Part shown: piece after piece, positions 27,297 to 35,587 of the stretch | Layout of the letters: each line of letters opens with the position of its first letter | How positions within the stretch are numbered: the first letter of the stretch is position 1 | DNA from: Prevotellaceae bacterium | Lineage (GTDB): Bacteria > Bacteroidota > Bacteroidia > Bacteroidales > Bacteroidaceae | NCBI GenBank assembly: GCA_031262085.1 | Contig: JAISIN010000121.1 | Coordinates: 1-64,000 of the forward strand | DNA: 64,000 nt | Direction: 5' to 3' | The notes under the pieces: model-generated | The model's database searches: none | Seen by the model: the letters and a program-made list of their open reading frames with translations, nothing else | Told to the model about the DNA's origin: nothing | Translations under genes and position numbers: made by a program

Positions 27297-28310
27297 TTAT
27301 CCGCCCCATTTGCGGATGCCTCTCCGAATCAGCCGGATGTTACGCTTGGTGCGTCCGAACATGCTTCCAAAGCTGAATTTGTGCGGGTCACAGATGCTGT
27401 TGACCCATATCCGTCTCTGGTCGAAGACGATAAAGATCTGCTCGCCCAATACCGATTGGCGTTTCTCCGGATTGGTGCGACAAGCATAATAATCGGTACC
27501 CGAATGGGTACATGTCCATTGTTCGCGCGCACCGAGTTCTGTGATAATCTTATAGATTTCGGTGACGGAGAGCTTGGTCGGGATCTTTTTGAAGTATAGC
27601 TTGCGGTATAGCATGATGGCTGTCATTACTGCCAAGCACGAAGGGACGACCATTAGCCCTATGATCAGGGTGTTCGGCACCAGCGGATTGTTTCGGAAAT
27701 GGGTGATGAGCATGTACATCCCTGTCAGGAAGGGAATCGACAGGAGTACGATAGGGATGATGAAGTAGTGGCAAATAGCTTTCACGCTGCGTATCCTGAT
27801 CCTGCCGGTCTTGAGGGCGTACTCCGGTAATTTCTTCTTGCGGTTTCTATACACGTGTATTCGTGAATAGAGATAGAGAAGCAAGGGCAGTATGACAACG
27901 GCGATCGCTACCCAAGGCGTGTTTGCCTGGCCGACCGTGAGGTGAATCGGGGTAATGGGATAGGGCACATTACAGAACGAGAGGTTGAGTGCAATATCGT
28001 AAGTACCTGCCTTTCGGGCATGCAAATGATACGTGTACACATACTTGTTCGGGGATGTGTTATGCGATATAGATACTATATCTAAACCGGCACACTTGAG
28101 GTCGGTCGTGTAAGGGTCGGGCTTATGGTCGCAAACGAGCGTAACGCTGAAGTTTTCGCCGGCATGCGGGTGTTGCGTATCGAGCGTAAACGAACAGTCG
28201 ATTTTGTCAAGCTCGCCGGTGGACACGGCGCTGTAAGCTACTTCAGGGAAGAGGCTTCTTCCCAATACGATCCAGATACAAATAGTTAAAAGCTTCTTGC
28301 TAAAAAACAT
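27297..28310 (-). CDS. Membrane protein with BatD-like N-terminal domain, unknown function
   Basis: A 337-residue protein from the Met at 28310. It has a signal peptide (1-27), then a beta-rich extracytoplasmic domain (about 30-135, GENFSVTLVCDHKPDPYTTD) whose pattern weakly resembles BatD aerotolerance proteins. Three hydrophobic helices follow (about 140-160, 183-208 and 213-236), then a basic cytoplasmic tail ending RRGIRKWGG. I do not recognise a family with confidence. The start is fixed by an excellent promoter at 28354-28383, which overlaps the more upstream Met codon. It is transcribed toward the ECF sigma gene 93 bp downstream; a link between the two is only a guess. Confidence 0.7.
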   Translation of the reverse strand: MFFSKKLLTICIWIVLGRSLFPEVAYSAVSTGELDKIDCSFTLDTQHPHAGENFSVTLVCDHKPDPYTTDLKCAGLDIVSISHNTSPNKYVYTYHLHARKAGTYDIALNLSFCNVPYPITPIHLTVGQANTPWVAIAVVILPLLLYLYSRIHVYRNRKKKLPEYALKTGRIRIRSVKAICHYFIIPIVLLSIPFLTGMYMLITHFRNNPLVPNTLIIGLMVVPSCLAVMTAIMLYRKLYFKKIPTKLSVTEIYKIITELGAREQWTCTHSGTDYYACRTNPEKRQSVLGEQIFIVFDQRRIWVNSICDPHKFSFGSMFGRTKRNIRLIRRGIRKWGG

Positions 28311-28353
28311 TCTAAAGTAAAATCTCCGAGTTAGCGGGTGCATTTGCTGGGCG

Positions 28354-28383
28354 CAAAGATAATCAACTTTACGCATGTACAAA
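28354..28383 (-). promoter_or_regulatory. Complete Bacteroides-type promoter
   Basis: On the minus strand TTTG (28380-28383), 18 bp spacing, TATCTTTG (28354-28361). Both boxes fit the -33/-7 consensus. This is one of the two best promoters in the window and sets the start of the downstream gene at 28310. Confidence 0.7.
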
Positions 28384-28641
28384 GCAACTTTGCATATATT
28401 AATTTGGAAAAGTTATCTCGTGCTAATGATATTCGGGATGGGGTGAAGCGGGACAGCTGTCTGAGTTCAGCGGACTGATATGCCATGTTGTCATGATAGC
28501 TGATAGCTCCAAAACTTTTTTTGCATTTTAAGCATGATTTTTGACCACTTATCCTACGGTTTGTGCACTTCAAGCACATCTTGCCATTCTGGCATTTTTT
28601 AGATTGAGATGAAATGTTCATCTTTGCGGGCAGAAAGAGAG

Positions 28642-28677
28642 GGATTTGTAAGCAAGGAGAGATTTGTAAACAGAGAG
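28642..28677. repeat. Two-copy 18-bp direct repeat
   Basis: GGATTTGTAAGCA at 28642 recurs as AGATTTGTAAACA at 28660, within two adjoining 18-bp units. It lies about 250 bp 3' of the last fimbrial gene and weakly resembles the other tandem arrays in the window. Confidence 0.55.
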
Positions 28678-28764
28678 AAATGACGTATAATGAAGAAACT
28701 TTCAAGAAGCGTAATCACTCAGACAGAAGAGAAGCAATCATGCAAAGCTGACACGACAGACTGC

Positions 28765-28807
28765 ATTTCCCCGACCTCGTGCATGGACAACATGGGGTCG
28801 GGGAAAT
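28765..28807. terminator. 12-bp-stem hairpin downstream of the fimbrial operon
   Basis: ATTTCCCCGACC (28765-28776) pairs perfectly with GGTCGGGGAAAT (28796-28807) around a 19-nt loop. It lies about 115 bp past the end of the last fimbrial gene. A short T-run is on the plus-strand side only, so its direction is uncertain. Confidence 0.45.
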
Positions 28808-28922
28808 ATTTTACTGAAGTTTTTTGCATAATACATAATGTCCTCGTATACTACGTTAATAAAGTCGCCGTTATCAGTCTATTATGAGCCGATATGAATG
28901 CTATCTCCGGACGGTTATATTC

Positions 28923-29819
28923 TCAATTGTCAATCCTCTTTAGTATTTCTATATCAATATCATACAATCGGTTGCGTACCGGAAGCGGGAAATGGTCTTT
29001 GGCAGTATAGATCTTCTCTATACCATTTACAATCGTGTATAGTTTCAGATAAGGCAGTGTCGTTGATTCGTACAGATACATCACTCCCTCGAAGGTTTGT
29101 GCAGTGGTCTGCTTCAGGGTGACTTGCGAGTAGTTGATGAGTTCTTCCGGCGACAGGCTGAAGCCGGTACCGGGTACGAAGTAAGTGTACGGAGCCACAT
29201 CGTGCAGCTCGATGCGGTTGTTGGAGCCAATATCGGCAGGGTCGGTAAACGTAAGCGTGACGCGTATCTTGGCACAGGTACGTTGCAGCATCACGCGGAC
29301 GGGTAAACTTCCTTCGGTCAGGTCGACATTGGTCAGCATGCCGTACATGGGCAGACCGCGTTCTATCGTCAGGTTGTTGTTGACCAACAGCTTGGGCGTG
29401 GTGAGCGCTTCGAGGTCGGCAACGGTGGCGATAGCAGCGAGCTTGTCGGTATGATCGAAGTTGGCTACGACGTAGATGTCTTTGCGCACCAGAGCGCCGA
29501 TCTCCGACGGCAGCGTAACCTTTTGGCATCCGATGCAATCGCCATCGGTCGACGCAATCGGGGTCGACGGCTGATGAATAAACCGATCGGTGAACGTGCT
29601 TCCGCCTGCATCTGCCAGAAAGAAGCTGAGATTCAGGAGTGCATACTCTTCGGGCAGATTGTCGGCATCGCCGACGGCACGCGAAGGCGAGATCCACACA
29701 TCGACGCCCGTTGCGGGGTGGTGGTCGGGTTGTGACGACCTGTCGGGCACTTCGGCTGTACAAGCTGTGAGTAGCCATCCGGCGAGTGCACCTATTATAT
29801 ATATGTAAATGTTGCGCAT
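28923..29819 (-). CDS. Fimbrial minor subunit, FimB/Mfa2-like lipoprotein
   Basis: A 298-residue lipoprotein with Cys20 (LLTAC). The central part (LTIERGLPMYGMLTNVDLTE, then VRVMLQRTCAKIRVTLTF) follows the pattern of Bacteroides fimbrial accessory subunits, in which the LP(M/Y)YG and R..AKI/V motifs recur. It is the last of five minus-strand fimbrial genes, 22 bp after the tip-type adhesin gene. It may sit at the tip or the base of the fibre. The assignment rests on these motifs and on operon context. Confidence 0.65.
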   Translation of the reverse strand: MRNIYIYIIGALAGWLLTACTAEVPDRSSQPDHHPATGVDVWISPSRAVGDADNLPEEYALLNLSFFLADAGGSTFTDRFIHQPSTPIASTDGDCIGCQKVTLPSEIGALVRKDIYVVANFDHTDKLAAIATVADLEALTTPKLLVNNNLTIERGLPMYGMLTNVDLTEGSLPVRVMLQRTCAKIRVTLTFTDPADIGSNNRIELHDVAPYTYFVPGTGFSLSPEELINYSQVTLKQTTAQTFEGVMYLYESTTLPYLKLYTIVNGIEKIYTAKDHFPLPVRNRLYDIDIEILKRIDN

Positions 29820-29841
29820 ACACTAATATGATTACGTTTGT

Positions 29842-31635
29842 TTACTCTACTTCTCTGACACAGCGCGACATGGTCGACGAGTAGTCGAACCGGTAGAATT
29901 CGCCGTACAGAATCTTATCATAATTCTCGTCTACATTGAAGTCGAGGTACCCGGCGTACCAGTAACCTTTCACCTGAATAGATACCTCCATGGGATACCA
30001 GCTCTGTCCGCTGTTGTTGGGCTTTCCATAGTAAGGCCAACTGCCGGCGGGATAATCGCTTTCGCTCACCCGAATGTCGCCGGGGGTGAAGAAACGGTCG
30101 AGGATGTTCAGCTTTTCGCTGCCGAAGTCGTCTATTCCGTTGTCGGTAGGAACAAATGCCGACATGTCGTAACCGGTGATTTTACCCAGTAGCTCTTGTG
30201 CCTCCTGTCGCATGGGTAGCGAGTAGTAGGTCAGTCCGCTGTTGATGCCTTGCCAAGTGTTCGATTGCCAGATGCGATAGGTCTGGTCGAACAGCTTCAG
30301 GAACGACATCAGCTCACAAGAGTTTACCAACCGCCATCCCTTGCCGTACTTCTTCTCGCAGTAGTAGGGCGCTTCGCCGGGTTTCACGGTAGGTCCTTGC
30401 AATACGGGGTCCCACCACACGATTTGGTCGCCGTAAGCTCCTTGCAACCCTTGTTGTAATACCTCGTTGACTGCCATCATCTCTATCTTGCCACACTCGG
30501 TGGCAATGATCAAGGTCGAATCGGTAGGTATAACGGGGGGAGCCACGATCACTTGATCTTCGTTTTGAAACATATATTTGTATGCCTCCGGATGCCAAGG
30601 CATGACGCAGGCTTGCAGTTCGATGCCACCCTCCGCTTCGCCATCGATGTAAGCGTCGATGAGGTAATGATAGTTGCGTATCACGCAGTAGTTCGACAGA
30701 TTGTCGAGTTGGCGTCGCTGTTCGTCCAGTCCGTTCAGATCGTCATCTGTTTCGAGCGGAAAGGTGCGGTCGTTGATGTGCAGCGTGGTATAGTTGACGC
30801 CATCGACAGGGTTGAGCAGTTCGGGGATGTACCAAGTCACCGAGCCGATAGAGTCGGCTTGATAGTCGAATCCGACGGGTTGTATCTGCTGCGACCCCGT
30901 TGTGCTGCCAGCATAGTAGGCGTCGATGGCAGGTACGGAATAGGTCTGCGCCACATTTTGCAGTTGCAGCGACTGTATAAATCCTTCGGGCACGGCGCTT
31001 CCCGATACCTTCTTGCGAAACACCACCTGCACCTTTGCCAGCGAACGGATGAGCTGCACCTTGTCGGTGGGCAACGGCAGCGGCAACGGATGGGTTTCTG
31101 TGCCGCCGCTGTGTACCGGAACGTCGTCATAGCGCGCCGACATCAGGAACATGCCGTCGGGTGTGGTGCCGTCGGGCATAAAAGCAGTCTGGTAGCTCAG
31201 GGCGGAGAAGCGGGCATCGGCAGTCAGTTCTGTCCGGTTGCGAAGGGTGGTCAGTGCAGCAACAAAATCGGCAGATGCCGACTTCTCGTTGGCTATGAAG
31301 TAGAAGTCGTATACGCCCGGCTTGAAGCGGATGGCGGCACTCGAAGCGCCGAATCCGGCGGGAAAGCTGAGGATATCGTTATATACCACCTCGCCCGTGG
31401 TGCCGAAAGCCAGCATGCGTACCTCTTCGACGCGGTCTTCCCACAACTCTTTGTCGACGTTGATGCCCGACGCAGAGGTGCCGAGCAGTAAATTGATTAC
31501 CGCCTCGTCGGTGGCTGCCGCCTCGTCGGACAGGTCGTTGCTACAACCCGACAAGGCGACGAATATAGAAAGCATCAGCACGATAGCCAGTAAGAGCGGG
31601 AAGAATAAATCGGATATTTTGATAAACTGCTTCAT
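29842..31635 (-). CDS. Fimbrial tip-type adhesin lipoprotein with C-terminal FISUMP-like domain
   Basis: A 597-residue lipoprotein with Cys31 (VALSGC). The N-terminal half (about 40-340) looks like a FimC/Mfa3-type subunit, with the SLAKVQVVFRKK strand. The C-terminal part (about 365-597) has KYGKGWRLVNSCELMSF and ends in SSTMSRCVREVE, a pattern typical of the Fibrobacter-major-paralogue (FISUMP) fold. A polymerising N-domain joined to a variable C-domain is what one expects of a tip adhesin. It lies between two minor subunit genes. The ligand is unknown. Confidence 0.65.
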   Translation of the reverse strand: MKQFIKISDLFFPLLLAIVLMLSIFVALSGCSNDLSDEAAATDEAVINLLLGTSASGINVDKELWEDRVEEVRMLAFGTTGEVVYNDILSFPAGFGASSAAIRFKPGVYDFYFIANEKSASADFVAALTTLRNRTELTADARFSALSYQTAFMPDGTTPDGMFLMSARYDDVPVHSGGTETHPLPLPLPTDKVQLIRSLAKVQVVFRKKVSGSAVPEGFIQSLQLQNVAQTYSVPAIDAYYAGSTTGSQQIQPVGFDYQADSIGSVTWYIPELLNPVDGVNYTTLHINDRTFPLETDDDLNGLDEQRRQLDNLSNYCVIRNYHYLIDAYIDGEAEGGIELQACVMPWHPEAYKYMFQNEDQVIVAPPVIPTDSTLIIATECGKIEMMAVNEVLQQGLQGAYGDQIVWWDPVLQGPTVKPGEAPYYCEKKYGKGWRLVNSCELMSFLKLFDQTYRIWQSNTWQGINSGLTYYSLPMRQEAQELLGKITGYDMSAFVPTDNGIDDFGSEKLNILDRFFTPGDIRVSESDYPAGSWPYYGKPNNSGQSWYPMEVSIQVKGYWYAGYLDFNVDENYDKILYGEFYRFDYSSTMSRCVREVE

Positions 31636-31651
31636 GGGTCATTCATTCATT

Positions 31652-32602
31652 TTATTTCAAGTCGGCGCTGTAACTGTGCACCAACCAATTGTTCACCCAT
31701 ATTTCCATCAGGGTGTATATACCGCAACCGCATTGGTCGGCAGTGGTAAAGGCGATGTTAAAATCGTGATCGCATGCCAAGTCGACGTCGGGATTCTTCA
31801 AGAGCAACGTGCCGAGCAGGTCGCCCCGATAGAGTTCGGTTCCGTCGGTGGTGCTGCGTACAACCAACGTCGTAGATAGGCCGGTCAGCAGTTTCAGCGT
31901 CGTAAACGATGCCTGCAACACGCCGTCGGTGGTGACTTGGGTGGCGGCAGGATACTCCACTAATTTGTCGGCAGCAGGCTTGCCGCCAACCGTCATTGCG
32001 CCGTTGCGCGATTCGATAACGACTTCGTAGTGCGTTGCTTCTGCCAATCCTTCGACCGTCACGTTGATGCGGTTGGTTTGCTCTTGCAGGTTAATGCGGG
32101 TCGTTTTGAAGATCGAACCATATTGCTCCGGGTTGGGTAGATAAACGATTTCGCTTTCGCCATAGTAGACCTTGTGGTCGCCCATTGCTACCGAACGTTG
32201 TGCGGTCCGCCGCAATCTGAACAGTACATCTTCGCGGGTTACTACGCTTTTCCCATCGGCAGGAGTGTCAAAATAAGTATCTTCCACGCCCATCCATGCC
32301 AATACGGTAAACAAGCCGTCCGACACCTGCAGGGTATGCGTATAATCGCGTCGGAGAGCCGCTTCTCCATCGTGCCCCGTAGCTACCAGCACACCGTTGT
32401 TGTCGAACACATACAGATGAAGTGCATTTCCTGCGGGGTAAATCGTATCCGTACTGCAAGGGGTAGCCGAATAGAGCTGTACATGAATGCCCTGCGGACA
32501 ATCTTCCCGGTTGTCGTGTATGCACGCCGAGAAGAGTGTCAACAGGCACCATGTACCCACGATTCCTGTCAGGTAACGGGTTGATTCGCTACTTATTTTC
32601 AT
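31652..32602 (-). CDS. FimB/Mfa2-family fimbrial anchor subunit
   Basis: A 316-residue lipoprotein with Cys27 (LFSAC), followed by IHDNREDCPQG, a typical Mfa2/FimB start. In Porphyromonas the related protein ends fibre growth and anchors the fimbria to the outer membrane. The last residues, IWVNNWLVHSYSADL, nearly repeat the end of the upstream fimbrillin (DIEVNNWTVHSYGVDL). This hints at an exchangeable terminal beta-strand used in subunit joining. It starts 39 bp after the fimbrillin gene. Confidence 0.78.
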   Translation of the reverse strand: MKISSESTRYLTGIVGTWCLLTLFSACIHDNREDCPQGIHVQLYSATPCSTDTIYPAGNALHLYVFDNNGVLVATGHDGEAALRRDYTHTLQVSDGLFTVLAWMGVEDTYFDTPADGKSVVTREDVLFRLRRTAQRSVAMGDHKVYYGESEIVYLPNPEQYGSIFKTTRINLQEQTNRINVTVEGLAEATHYEVVIESRNGAMTVGGKPAADKLVEYPAATQVTTDGVLQASFTTLKLLTGLSTTLVVRSTTDGTELYRGDLLGTLLLKNPDVDLACDHDFNIAFTTADQCGCGIYTLMEIWVNNWLVHSYSADLK

Positions 32603-32641
32603 TTTGCTGAAAGGGTTTAGGTGGGGTTAAAAGAGATGATT

Positions 32642-34093
32642 CTAAAGGTCTACTCCGTAAGAATGTACTGTCCAGTTGTTCACTTCGATGTCTACAGAGA
32701 TGTAAGTATCTACCGACGAGAGGGGATCTTCCGGGTCGATCGGATTATTGGGTTCCGGACCGTCGGGTTCCGGGTCGGGGTTGTTTACGTCGGGGGTCAA
32801 CGGGTTCCAGTTCGTACCTAATTGCTTGAACGAGTTGATGTTGATGTGGTAGATGTTGTTACGTATCACCGGCGATACTGTGGGGTTCTCTATGTTGTCG
32901 GGGTTGAGCCATACGTGGTAGAGCGTCTTTCCGCCTACGTAAGTCGATACATCCTGTCCTGAAACACCCGTAGCCGGATCCATGGCAGCTTGCAGCGAAG
33001 AGTAGATATTTCCGTCGGTACCACCTACGTAGAAGGTTCCGTCGGCTGCCAGTGTGCCACCGTCTTTAATAGCCTCGGCATGCGGGGTGAACTTGGCGCG
33101 TATCAGTACGTAAGCCGTGTTACCTTTCTGGTAGTTGGCATGGGTGTTCTCGAGCAACAGCTTGCCTTCGACGTTCAGGTAGGCTTGCGGATCGGAGGTC
33201 GTGGCAGGGTTGACAGGCACCAAGGTGGTTGTATCTTGCAGGTCTTCGTAGCAATAATGGGTTGCCGAGGTGCGCAGATAGTCGTCGGCAGCAACGTAGT
33301 CGTAAGCATACGTTTTGTAGAGGTCGCCTTCAACATTGGGTAGTAGATAGATGGACTTGCCGCCTTGTGCGATGGAGTAGGTGACGTCGGAGAAGGTACC
33401 CACTTCGGAACTGTTGGTGTTCAGGTCGGGCGACTGTGTGACGATGACACGCGACGGCAAACGGTCAACCGTGAGGCTGATGCGGTTGGCGCCGGCTTTT
33501 ACCTCGTCGGAGCTTACCCCGTCGGCTATGGTGGTGACTTCGCTCATGCCGCTCATCATCACTTTCAATACGCGTTGTCCTTCGTAGTCGACAAACTCTC
33601 CGATGGTAGAGAGCGGGAACTCAGTCGTAACCGAAACCAAGTCGACAGCAGTAGGTGCATAAGTCATCAAAGGGTAGGGGCTGTTGATGGTTACGATGGC
33701 AATCTTATCGCCTGCCGTGCTCAACATGGGTTCCTTGGGTTGAATGATCTGCATACCGTTCTCGTCGTAGAGCCATGTCAACTCACTGTAGTCGAAGCGG
33801 CGGCTCTCGAGCAGGCTCTGACCGTCGGCAGATACCAGATAGAGGTCTACGCGGGTGGTAATGTCGATACCTTCGTAGTTGCCGTCGTAATTGAAATCGC
33901 TCGAATCGTAGCGGGTAGAGGCTGTGCCCATCATGGCGCCCTTAGGCATTTTGATAGCGAATCCTACGCTGGTAGTTGCGGTAGAGTGTACATCCTCATT
34001 GATGGGTTGTTCGTCGTTGGTACAAGCAGTAGTCACAAACAACGTCAACAGAAAGAAAGGCATTAATGCGAAAAATGAATTCTTTTTCTTCAT
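32642..34093 (-). CDS. Mfa1/FimA-type major fimbrillin
   Basis: A 483-residue lipoprotein precursor with Cys24 (TTAC). Two beta-rich domains follow, with the fimbrillin-like strands TSVGFAIKMPKG and RISLTVDRLPSRVIV. Near the C-terminus there is an Asp/Pro/Asn-rich linker (about 436-462), then the terminal strand DIEVNNWTVHSYGVDL. In this superfamily a trypsin-like (Rgp-type) cleavage in the N-domain frees a groove for strand exchange; Arg residues are available but the site cannot be fixed here. It is the second gene of the operon and the likely shaft subunit. Confidence 0.8.
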   Translation of the reverse strand: MKKKNSFFALMPFFLLTLFVTTACTNDEQPINEDVHSTATTSVGFAIKMPKGAMMGTASTRYDSSDFNYDGNYEGIDITTRVDLYLVSADGQSLLESRRFDYSELTWLYDENGMQIIQPKEPMLSTAGDKIAIVTINSPYPLMTYAPTAVDLVSVTTEFPLSTIGEFVDYEGQRVLKVMMSGMSEVTTIADGVSSDEVKAGANRISLTVDRLPSRVIVTQSPDLNTNSSEVGTFSDVTYSIAQGGKSIYLLPNVEGDLYKTYAYDYVAADDYLRTSATHYCYEDLQDTTTLVPVNPATTSDPQAYLNVEGKLLLENTHANYQKGNTAYVLIRAKFTPHAEAIKDGGTLAADGTFYVGGTDGNIYSSLQAAMDPATGVSGQDVSTYVGGKTLYHVWLNPDNIENPTVSPVIRNNIYHININSFKQLGTNWNPLTPDVNNPDPEPDGPEPNNPIDPEDPLSSVDTYISVDIEVNNWTVHSYGVDL

Positions 34094-34132
34094 GATTTCT
34101 CAAAGTTTAATGATTAGTAAAATAGTTATATA

Positions 34133-35380
34133 TTAATTGGTGAGTAATTCCTCGTAGGGTAGGGTATAATCAATGCGGTAAGTAGAGATGCGCAACGACG
34201 GATAGATTTCCTTCAGCAGGCGGGTATACACGGTTCCGCGTTTGTAGGCTTTCAGTTGTGCCTTGCGCTGCGCCACATCCCCGATGGCAAGTATTTGCTC
34301 CAAGTCGCGCTTCTCGGCGTGGGTAAGCTGTTGGGTGGCAGCAATAGCTTCGCGCAGTCCTTCCCAATTCTCTCCGCCCGAACAGGTGGTAAAAAGTGCG
34401 GGCGACAAGGCGTGGGTCTCCACCATGTAGTCGCGCAGGGCTGCGGCACGTTGCTCTGCCAGCAGGGCGTTGTGTTCGGCATCACCCTCGGGAGAGGCAA
34501 ACGATTCTATATGAATGGATTTGATTTCGGCATCGGCATGTTGACGTATCGCCTGCATGGAGCGTCCGATCGTTGCCAGCTCCATCCGGTTCTGTCCGTG
34601 GTCGGGGTTCAACACCGACCGGTTGACGGGGAAGAGTACATAAGCTCGTCCGGTTTCCTGCCGGTAGCGTACCACCGGTGTAGGAGCTACATACACCGTA
34701 TCTGTCTGTACTACCCGGACGGTATCTGTGCGTGGGGGCATATAAGGCAGCAGGTCGACTATCGGTTCGGGTTGCGGCGCGCTGACTTTTGTCTTCTTGC
34801 CGATGTTGTATATCAACGATACAGCCGCTTTGGTCACGCCCAGATAGTGCTTGTGCTCCGAGGCTACCAGTTCTCCGCAGCAGTGTTCGTCGTTCAGTTT
34901 GTAGCGGTCGTAGTCTATATAAGCATATCCCACACCGATCGAAGCCTCTATTGCCCAGTGATTGGAGAAGTTCCGGCGATACCCGTAAGCAATGCCCGCT
35001 CCTGCCAGCCAGCCTTCGTATTGCCTGTTGTTTGAGAAGATGCGTGCTACATTGAACAGTCCGGCATGTACATGCACTCCCCAGAACGAACCTTTGAACG
35101 CCTGCTTGTTCCAGTAGCGCCATTCGGGCTGTACCAGCCAATGCTTTAACTTCTTCCCGTCGGAATAGTTCCACGGATTGTAATTGAAAGGAATATCCAG
35201 TGTCCACTTCTTGTTCAGGCGAAATTCGGCACCCAGATTCAGCGTACCGGTCAAGTCGTACAGCAGGTTGGTCTTCAACGCTACTCCCGACCGGAATTGC
35301 AGGCTATCTTTTTCGTTGTGTGCGTAGGCACATTTAACAATGACAACAAATAGTGCTAAGGTTATGGCTTTTTTTATCAT
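34133..35380 (-). CDS. DUF3575 outer-membrane protein with OmpA-like C-terminus, first fimbrial-operon gene
   Basis: A 415-residue protein with a signal peptide (1-20). The first part is a DUF3575 beta-barrel (about 35-195, KTNLLYDLTGTLNLGAEFRL), and the second an OmpA-like module (about 235-395, FPVNRSVLNPDHGQNRMELA then IESFASPEGDAEHNALLAEQR), which in this family can contact peptidoglycan. DUF3575 genes commonly open Mfa-type fimbrial operons in Bacteroides, so it probably supports fimbrial assembly or anchoring. It is 39 bp upstream of the fimbrillin gene. No clear promoter box was found upstream. Confidence 0.8.
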   Translation of the reverse strand: MIKKAITLALFVVIVKCAYAHNEKDSLQFRSGVALKTNLLYDLTGTLNLGAEFRLNKKWTLDIPFNYNPWNYSDGKKLKHWLVQPEWRYWNKQAFKGSFWGVHVHAGLFNVARIFSNNRQYEGWLAGAGIAYGYRRNFSNHWAIEASIGVGYAYIDYDRYKLNDEHCCGELVASEHKHYLGVTKAAVSLIYNIGKKTKVSAPQPEPIVDLLPYMPPRTDTVRVVQTDTVYVAPTPVVRYRQETGRAYVLFPVNRSVLNPDHGQNRMELATIGRSMQAIRQHADAEIKSIHIESFASPEGDAEHNALLAEQRAAALRDYMVETHALSPALFTTCSGGENWEGLREAIAATQQLTHAEKRDLEQILAIGDVAQRKAQLKAYKRGTVYTRLLKEIYPSLRISTYRIDYTLPYEELLTN

Positions 35381-35536
35381 TTCTGTTTACTGAAATTATT
35401 TATGCTTAATAGAACGCGGTAGCCTAACAAATGTTCAACTAAAAAAATAGATTTTGCAAAATAGTAATCAGCATGAGGATCAGCATGAGGAATAGTTAAT
35501 TCTGATTTAATTTATAGCTACGCAGTGAATATTGTG

Positions 35537-35544
35537 TATGTTTG
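35537..35544 (+). promoter_or_regulatory. -7 box of the trkA-trkH promoter
   Basis: TATGTTTG, 43 bp before the trkA start codon, fits TAnnTTTG. No clear -33 box is visible. Confidence 0.5.
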
Positions 35545-35587
35545 CAGCTTGTTACATCCAAAATGAAAGAGATACAAACAAGAATCG

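Larger units (their letters stand above)
28384..28922. other. Intergenic region between the fimbrial operon and the BatD-like gene
   Basis: About 540 bp without a credible gene. It holds an 18-bp direct repeat (28642-28677) and a 12-bp-stem hairpin (28765-28807), listed separately. A short minus-strand frame near 28500-28620 has repeated Cys-Leu-Lys-Cys residues, but it overlaps the promoter and has no start signal, so I do not call it. Confidence 0.5.

Noticed and set aside
28331-28705. Small Cys-rich minus-strand protein with CLKC repeats
   Set aside because: Its 3' part overlaps the well-formed promoter at 28354-28383 and its 5' part overlaps the direct repeat at 28642-28677; no start signal or known domain is present.
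35461-35500. Direct repeat ATCAGCATGAGG twice near the trkA promoter as an operator
   Set aside because: Two 12-bp copies in tandem are seen, but there is no symmetry, no second site and no regulator to connect it with. It may be a chance duplication.
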